NCBI GenBank assembly: GCA_016839365.1
Contig: JAEOUH010000058.1
Coordinates: 1 to 52,352, forward strand
Direction of reading: 5' to 3'
Origin: Candidatus Hermodarchaeota archaeon
Lineage (GTDB): Archaea > Asgardarchaeota > Hermodarchaeia > Hermodarchaeales > Hermodarchaeaceae
Length of the DNA: 52,352 nucleotides
Shown here piece by piece: positions 49,694-52,352 of the stretch. Position 1 is the first letter of the stretch; the number at the start of each line of letters is the position of its first letter. The translations under genes and the position numbers were made by a program. Under the pieces are notes generated by a model. It saw nothing but the letters and a program-made list of their open reading frames with translations, did no database searches and was not told where the DNA came from.

Positions 49694-50269
49694 ATGTATT
49701 ACACAGTACGATTTGCAGGCTATGGGGGGTATGGTGTCGTCACAGCAAGCAGAACTCTTGGTCTAACCTTTACTCGAAAAGGTCTGCATGTTTTACAAAC
49801 TGAATCCCACGGTGCCGCAGCACGCGGGGGTGCGTGTACCGCTGACCTCACCGTCTCCACTAATCCGATATATGAGTTGGGATTCCAAAAACCAAACGCT
49901 CTAATTGTTCTCTCCACACCGGCATTCAGCAAGTGTTGTTCGATTAGTCCGGACTTGAGTAGTGACTTGCTCCTCCTTGAAACTGAAATCGTGGACGACC
50001 CCGTAGTGCAGATGGGCCTAGCCGATTTATCCCCCAATAACGGTACAACGATTTATCAAGCAAACATCCGGGAAATCGCGAGCCTACTCGGGCACATACG
50101 ATACATGGGGGTGGCATCTCTGGGTGCCCTCGCAGCCATAGACGATCGAGTTGAAATCTCTCTGCTTGAGCAGACAATCAAAACGGATAGCAAACTCAGG
50201 CGATTTGAAAAAGAAAACCTGAAGGCCCTGCATGGTGGAGCTGCGGCTGTCAGCATCCACAAGTCATAA
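49694..50269 (+). CDS. korC: 2-oxoacid:ferredoxin oxidoreductase gamma subunit
   Basis: A 191-residue subunit with the domain III fold common to Por/Kor enzymes, which binds CoA. VRFAGYGGYGVVTASRTLG and QTESHGAAARGGACTADLTVS are the two hallmark motifs. It lies two bases after korB and completes korDABC. The 3' end is overlapped by the longest version of the next reading frame (from 50232), so the transporter may also be part of this operon. Confidence 0.93.
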   Translation: MYYTVRFAGYGGYGVVTASRTLGLTFTRKGLHVLQTESHGAAARGGACTADLTVSTNPIYELGFQKPNALIVLSTPAFSKCCSISPDLSSDLLLLETEIVDDPVVQMGLADLSPNNGTTIYQANIREIASLLGHIRYMGVASLGALAAIDDRVEISLLEQTIKTDSKLRRFEKENLKALHGGAAAVSIHKS

Positions 50270-51254
50270 ATGCATTAATTATGACACTCGGACCTCAGAG
50301 AAACCTCTTGAGCGGATTCGGTTGAGCACATCTCGAAAGGTCAATTATCTGAGTCTGGTCATCGCCGCAGTCTGCTTTGGGACCATCGCGGTGTTTTCTT
50401 ACTATTTGTCGCTCCTAGGGGTTTCCTCATTACAACAAGCGCTATTTCGTATAGGTTTCACCGTGCTCTTTCTTTTCATCGGGCTCGGTCTTGCTTACTC
50501 TTTCCGAGGGATAACCCTTCAGCGAAAACATCTTTCCTTCTTTGCCGTATATGGATTGCTTGGCATTGCCCTCAGCATAATCGTCTACATCACTGCCATA
50601 GCCATTGGGACACCTGTTGTTGTCGCCGTATCCATCACCTATCTGTACCCGGCTATTACTCTGCTCATGGGTCGTATCTTTCTTGATGAAAAATTAACCT
50701 TCCTAAGACTCATTGCAGTTCCCCTATCAATTGCTGGTGCTGTGATAGTGTCTGTGCCCATCTTCCCCTATGTTGCCGCCGTTCCCATCGCTGGGATTAT
50801 TCTATCATTCTCGAATGCCATCTTCGCTGCTGTCTATGTGGTCTTGGGGCGTAAATGGGGTGGGTATGAAGGGTACCGGCCTTCAGTGACCACCTTCTGG
50901 GGATTCTTTTTTGCCCTGGTTTGGATGGGTCCGATTATTCTCATTATCAGCCTCTTTGTCAGCGATCCTCGTGTTGTTGGCATCCAACTCTTTCAACCAC
51001 TTCCTGTGTGGCTTCTTCTTATGGCATTTGCATTGATTGCCACCACCATTCCGTATTTATTGACGAACGTGGGAGTCGAAAAAGTCGATGCCTCCGCGGC
51101 TTCAATCATCCTCTTGTTAGATCCAATAAGTGCAGTTTTATTTGGGATTATCTTTCTTAGCCAACCAGTGGCAATTTGGCAGGCGTTTGGAGCCGTCCTC
51201 ATTTTCTTGGCTACGGCATTGATTGCGTTAGAACCACGATTCCACACACGGTAA
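50232..51254 (+). CDS. EamA/DMT-family transporter
   Basis: A membrane protein of up to 340 residues with ten helices in two EamA repeats (about 37-165 and 185-335). KVNYLSLVIAAVCFGTIAVF begins the first helix; ITYLYPAITLLMGRIFLDEKL and ASIILLLDPISAVLFGIIFL end the repeats with the usual Pro in the fourth and ninth helix. It is likely a metabolite or amino-acid exporter. The start is not settled: ATG 50232 overlaps korC by 38 bases without a Shine-Dalgarno, and TTG 50322 would remove about 30 polar residues. Being directly behind korC, it may carry a compound linked to that enzyme, but no sequence feature shows which. Confidence 0.82.
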   Translation: MVELRLSASTSHKCINYDTRTSEKPLERIRLSTSRKVNYLSLVIAAVCFGTIAVFSYYLSLLGVSSLQQALFRIGFTVLFLFIGLGLAYSFRGITLQRKHLSFFAVYGLLGIALSIIVYITAIAIGTPVVVAVSITYLYPAITLLMGRIFLDEKLTFLRLIAVPLSIAGAVIVSVPIFPYVAAVPIAGIILSFSNAIFAAVYVVLGRKWGGYEGYRPSVTTFWGFFFALVWMGPIILIISLFVSDPRVVGIQLFQPLPVWLLLMAFALIATTIPYLLTNVGVEKVDASAASIILLLDPISAVLFGIIFLSQPVAIWQAFGAVLIFLATALIALEPRFHTR

Positions 51255-51343
51255 GATATTATGCGCACTGTGGATGCCAGCAACCAATGAACCGTATCCA
51301 TTATAACCTGCCAAGATGCAGTTTGAGGAGAGGAGGCTAAACC

Positions 51344-52330
51344 GTGACCCTGCCAAAAGGCAAACTTATGTTATCTGATCTTGAACGTCTAGTTTTTCCA
51401 CATTTACCCCGTGTCGATGATCCACGTCCTGTTCTCTTAGACTATGGTTCAGCTCGAATCGATGGGAACGTGGTCGTTGCCTCAGATCCGGTCCTCGGGA
51501 TACCTCTTCAGTTCTATGGGTTTTTTGCGGTCCATTATTCTGCTACTGATGTAGCCATGGCGTGGGCAAACCCCCAATACCTGTCCTTAGGAATATATTA
51601 TCCACCAGACACAGAAGAAGAATGGCTTTCAACAACCATGATCCAATTAGGTCAAGAGGCGAACCAGTTAAATCTCAAAATCATCGGGGGTCATACAGGT
51701 GGTTATGACGGGCTTACCATTCCAGTGTTCACGAGCACTTGTATCGGTATCCTTCCCGATGAAGCCCCTCAAATACCGAAAGTATCTCCAGGTCACGTGG
51801 TAATTGCGGTGGGACCAATTGCGCGTGAAACACTCTGGTTCTTAGCCAATGTGGAGCCATCAACTGTCGATGCAATCCTCTCACGTCCGCGGCGAGAAGA
51901 AATTGCAGGTGACCTAGACCCGTTCTCAGTGGTCCCTCTCATAAAACACCTTCCCCGGGAAAGAATCGCGCTGCTACATGATATTGCGGAAGGGGGGCTA
52001 GCCACGGCCTTGTTTGAGTTAAAGCAGGCGACTAGGCTAGGAATCACAATTCAGGCTAGTGAGATTCCCTGGGATGATTCCAGTCTCCATTTATTCAATT
52101 ATCTACGCTGGAACCCACTCTATTGCTCATCCTTTGGCAACTTTCTGATTGTCACAGAGAGCGAAGCAGCAAACGAAATCATCCAGACGATAAAAGGGTT
52201 CAACAGAAAGGCGGCTGTCATCGGGGCTTTCACTAAAAAGAAGCATGTGATTATTGAGACTGATGAAAAGTCAGAGCGTCTCAAACCTGGAGAAGACCCG
52301 TATACACGCTATACAGATCAAATCACCTGA
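51344..52330 (+). CDS. AIR-synthase-related ATP-binding protein (PurM/HypE/ThiL superfamily)
   Basis: A 328-residue cytoplasmic protein of the PurM fold. N-terminal half: LLDYGSARIDGNVVVASDPV supplies the ATP-binding strand, SATDVAMAWANPQYLSLGIY the conserved metal-binding Asp. IIGGHTGGYDGLTIPVFTST and the later HDIAEGGLATALFELKQA are the two other superfamily motifs. The arrangement is like HypE or ThiL, but it lacks the HypE C-terminal Cys, so it may be a separate enzyme activating a formyl or carboxyl group. GTG 51344 is chosen since AGGAGGC lies 6 bases upstream. TTATAAC near 51300 is its TATA box. It appears monocistronic. Confidence 0.82.
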   Translation: MTLPKGKLMLSDLERLVFPHLPRVDDPRPVLLDYGSARIDGNVVVASDPVLGIPLQFYGFFAVHYSATDVAMAWANPQYLSLGIYYPPDTEEEWLSTTMIQLGQEANQLNLKIIGGHTGGYDGLTIPVFTSTCIGILPDEAPQIPKVSPGHVVIAVGPIARETLWFLANVEPSTVDAILSRPRREEIAGDLDPFSVVPLIKHLPRERIALLHDIAEGGLATALFELKQATRLGITIQASEIPWDDSSLHLFNYLRWNPLYCSSFGNFLIVTESEAANEIIQTIKGFNRKAAVIGAFTKKKHVIIETDEKSERLKPGEDPYTRYTDQIT

Positions 52331-52352
52331 TCACACTTCGTCTAGCGGAAAA

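Noticed and set aside
1..52352. CRISPR arrays, tRNA or rRNA genes, insertion sequences and prophage genes
   Set aside because: No regularly spaced repeats, cloverleaf-like segments, transposase or integrase motifs were seen in any gap.

Overview
The window looks like a chromosomal segment of an archaeon, most likely an Asgard archaeon (Promethearchaeota); the lineage within that group cannot be fixed from this piece. The archaeal call rests on genes for C1 carriage on methanofuran/tetrahydromethanopterin (ftr fragment, fwdA, fwdB, fwdD), F420 synthesis (cofE), a four-subunit ferredoxin-dependent 2-oxoacid oxidoreductase, TATA-box promoters with short leaders, and an H-box of archaeal type in the histidine kinase. 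The Asgard call rests mainly on a protein built of two gelsolin-like domains (38863-39471). No rRNA, tRNA, CRISPR array, insertion sequence or prophage was seen. GC content looks moderate.

Layout. 1-542: 3' end of ftr. 705-5978: PAS histidine kinase, a copper island (YHS peptide, PadR-TRASH regulator, Cu+ ATPase) and a lone CheY-like regulator. 6060-9005: a secreted amidotransferase-like protein, two small linked genes and an MBL hydrolase. 9167-15045: a threonine-synthase-like PLP enzyme facing a minus-strand operon fwdA, PP-loop ATPase, D-Ala-D-Ala-ligase-like ATP-grasp, GNAT. 15239-20998: a DUF389 membrane protein, then an ECF vitamin-type transporter with unusual extracellular domains. 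21252-24606: two-gene L-serine dehydratase, cupin, a small orphan, cytidine deaminase and a zinc ribbon. 24861-28756: SLC45-like MFS carrier, a tandem pair of small paralogues and two HAD phosphatases. 28758-33927: fwdB, CPBP protease, proton pyrophosphatase and fwdD. 34019-37625: two tandem nucleotidyltransferase paralogues and a large helix-turn-helix protein. 38053-44164: two small unknowns, gelsolin-domain protein, cofE, a RimK-type ligase broken by an in-frame TAA, and two more paralogues of the large helix-turn-helix protein. 44576-52330: mobA, FMN reductase, CPBP protease with a cysteine-rich tail, korDABC, EamA transporter and an AIR-synthase-like protein.

How it fits together. Ftr and Fwd subunits are the formate-to-formyl-H4MPT end of the archaeal Wood-Ljungdahl pathway. 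MobA would supply the molybdopterin guanine dinucleotide that FwdB/FwdD bind, and CofE the deazaflavin that carries hydride in this pathway. Kor makes or uses reduced ferredoxin, and the pyrophosphatase couples biosynthetic PPi to proton export. The fwd genes are scattered singly instead of forming one fwd operon, and fwdC, fwdF and fwdG are not in the window.

Most interesting points: the fwdA-linked PP-loop/ATP-grasp/GNAT operon; the ECF transporter whose S component and partner protein carry sulfite-oxidase-like domains; the gelsolin-domain protein; the nonsense codon inside the RimK-type ligase; a korD gene with a strong Shine-Dalgarno but no ATG/GTG/TTG start; a family of three 465-478-residue regulators; and several perfect palindromes beside TATA boxes.
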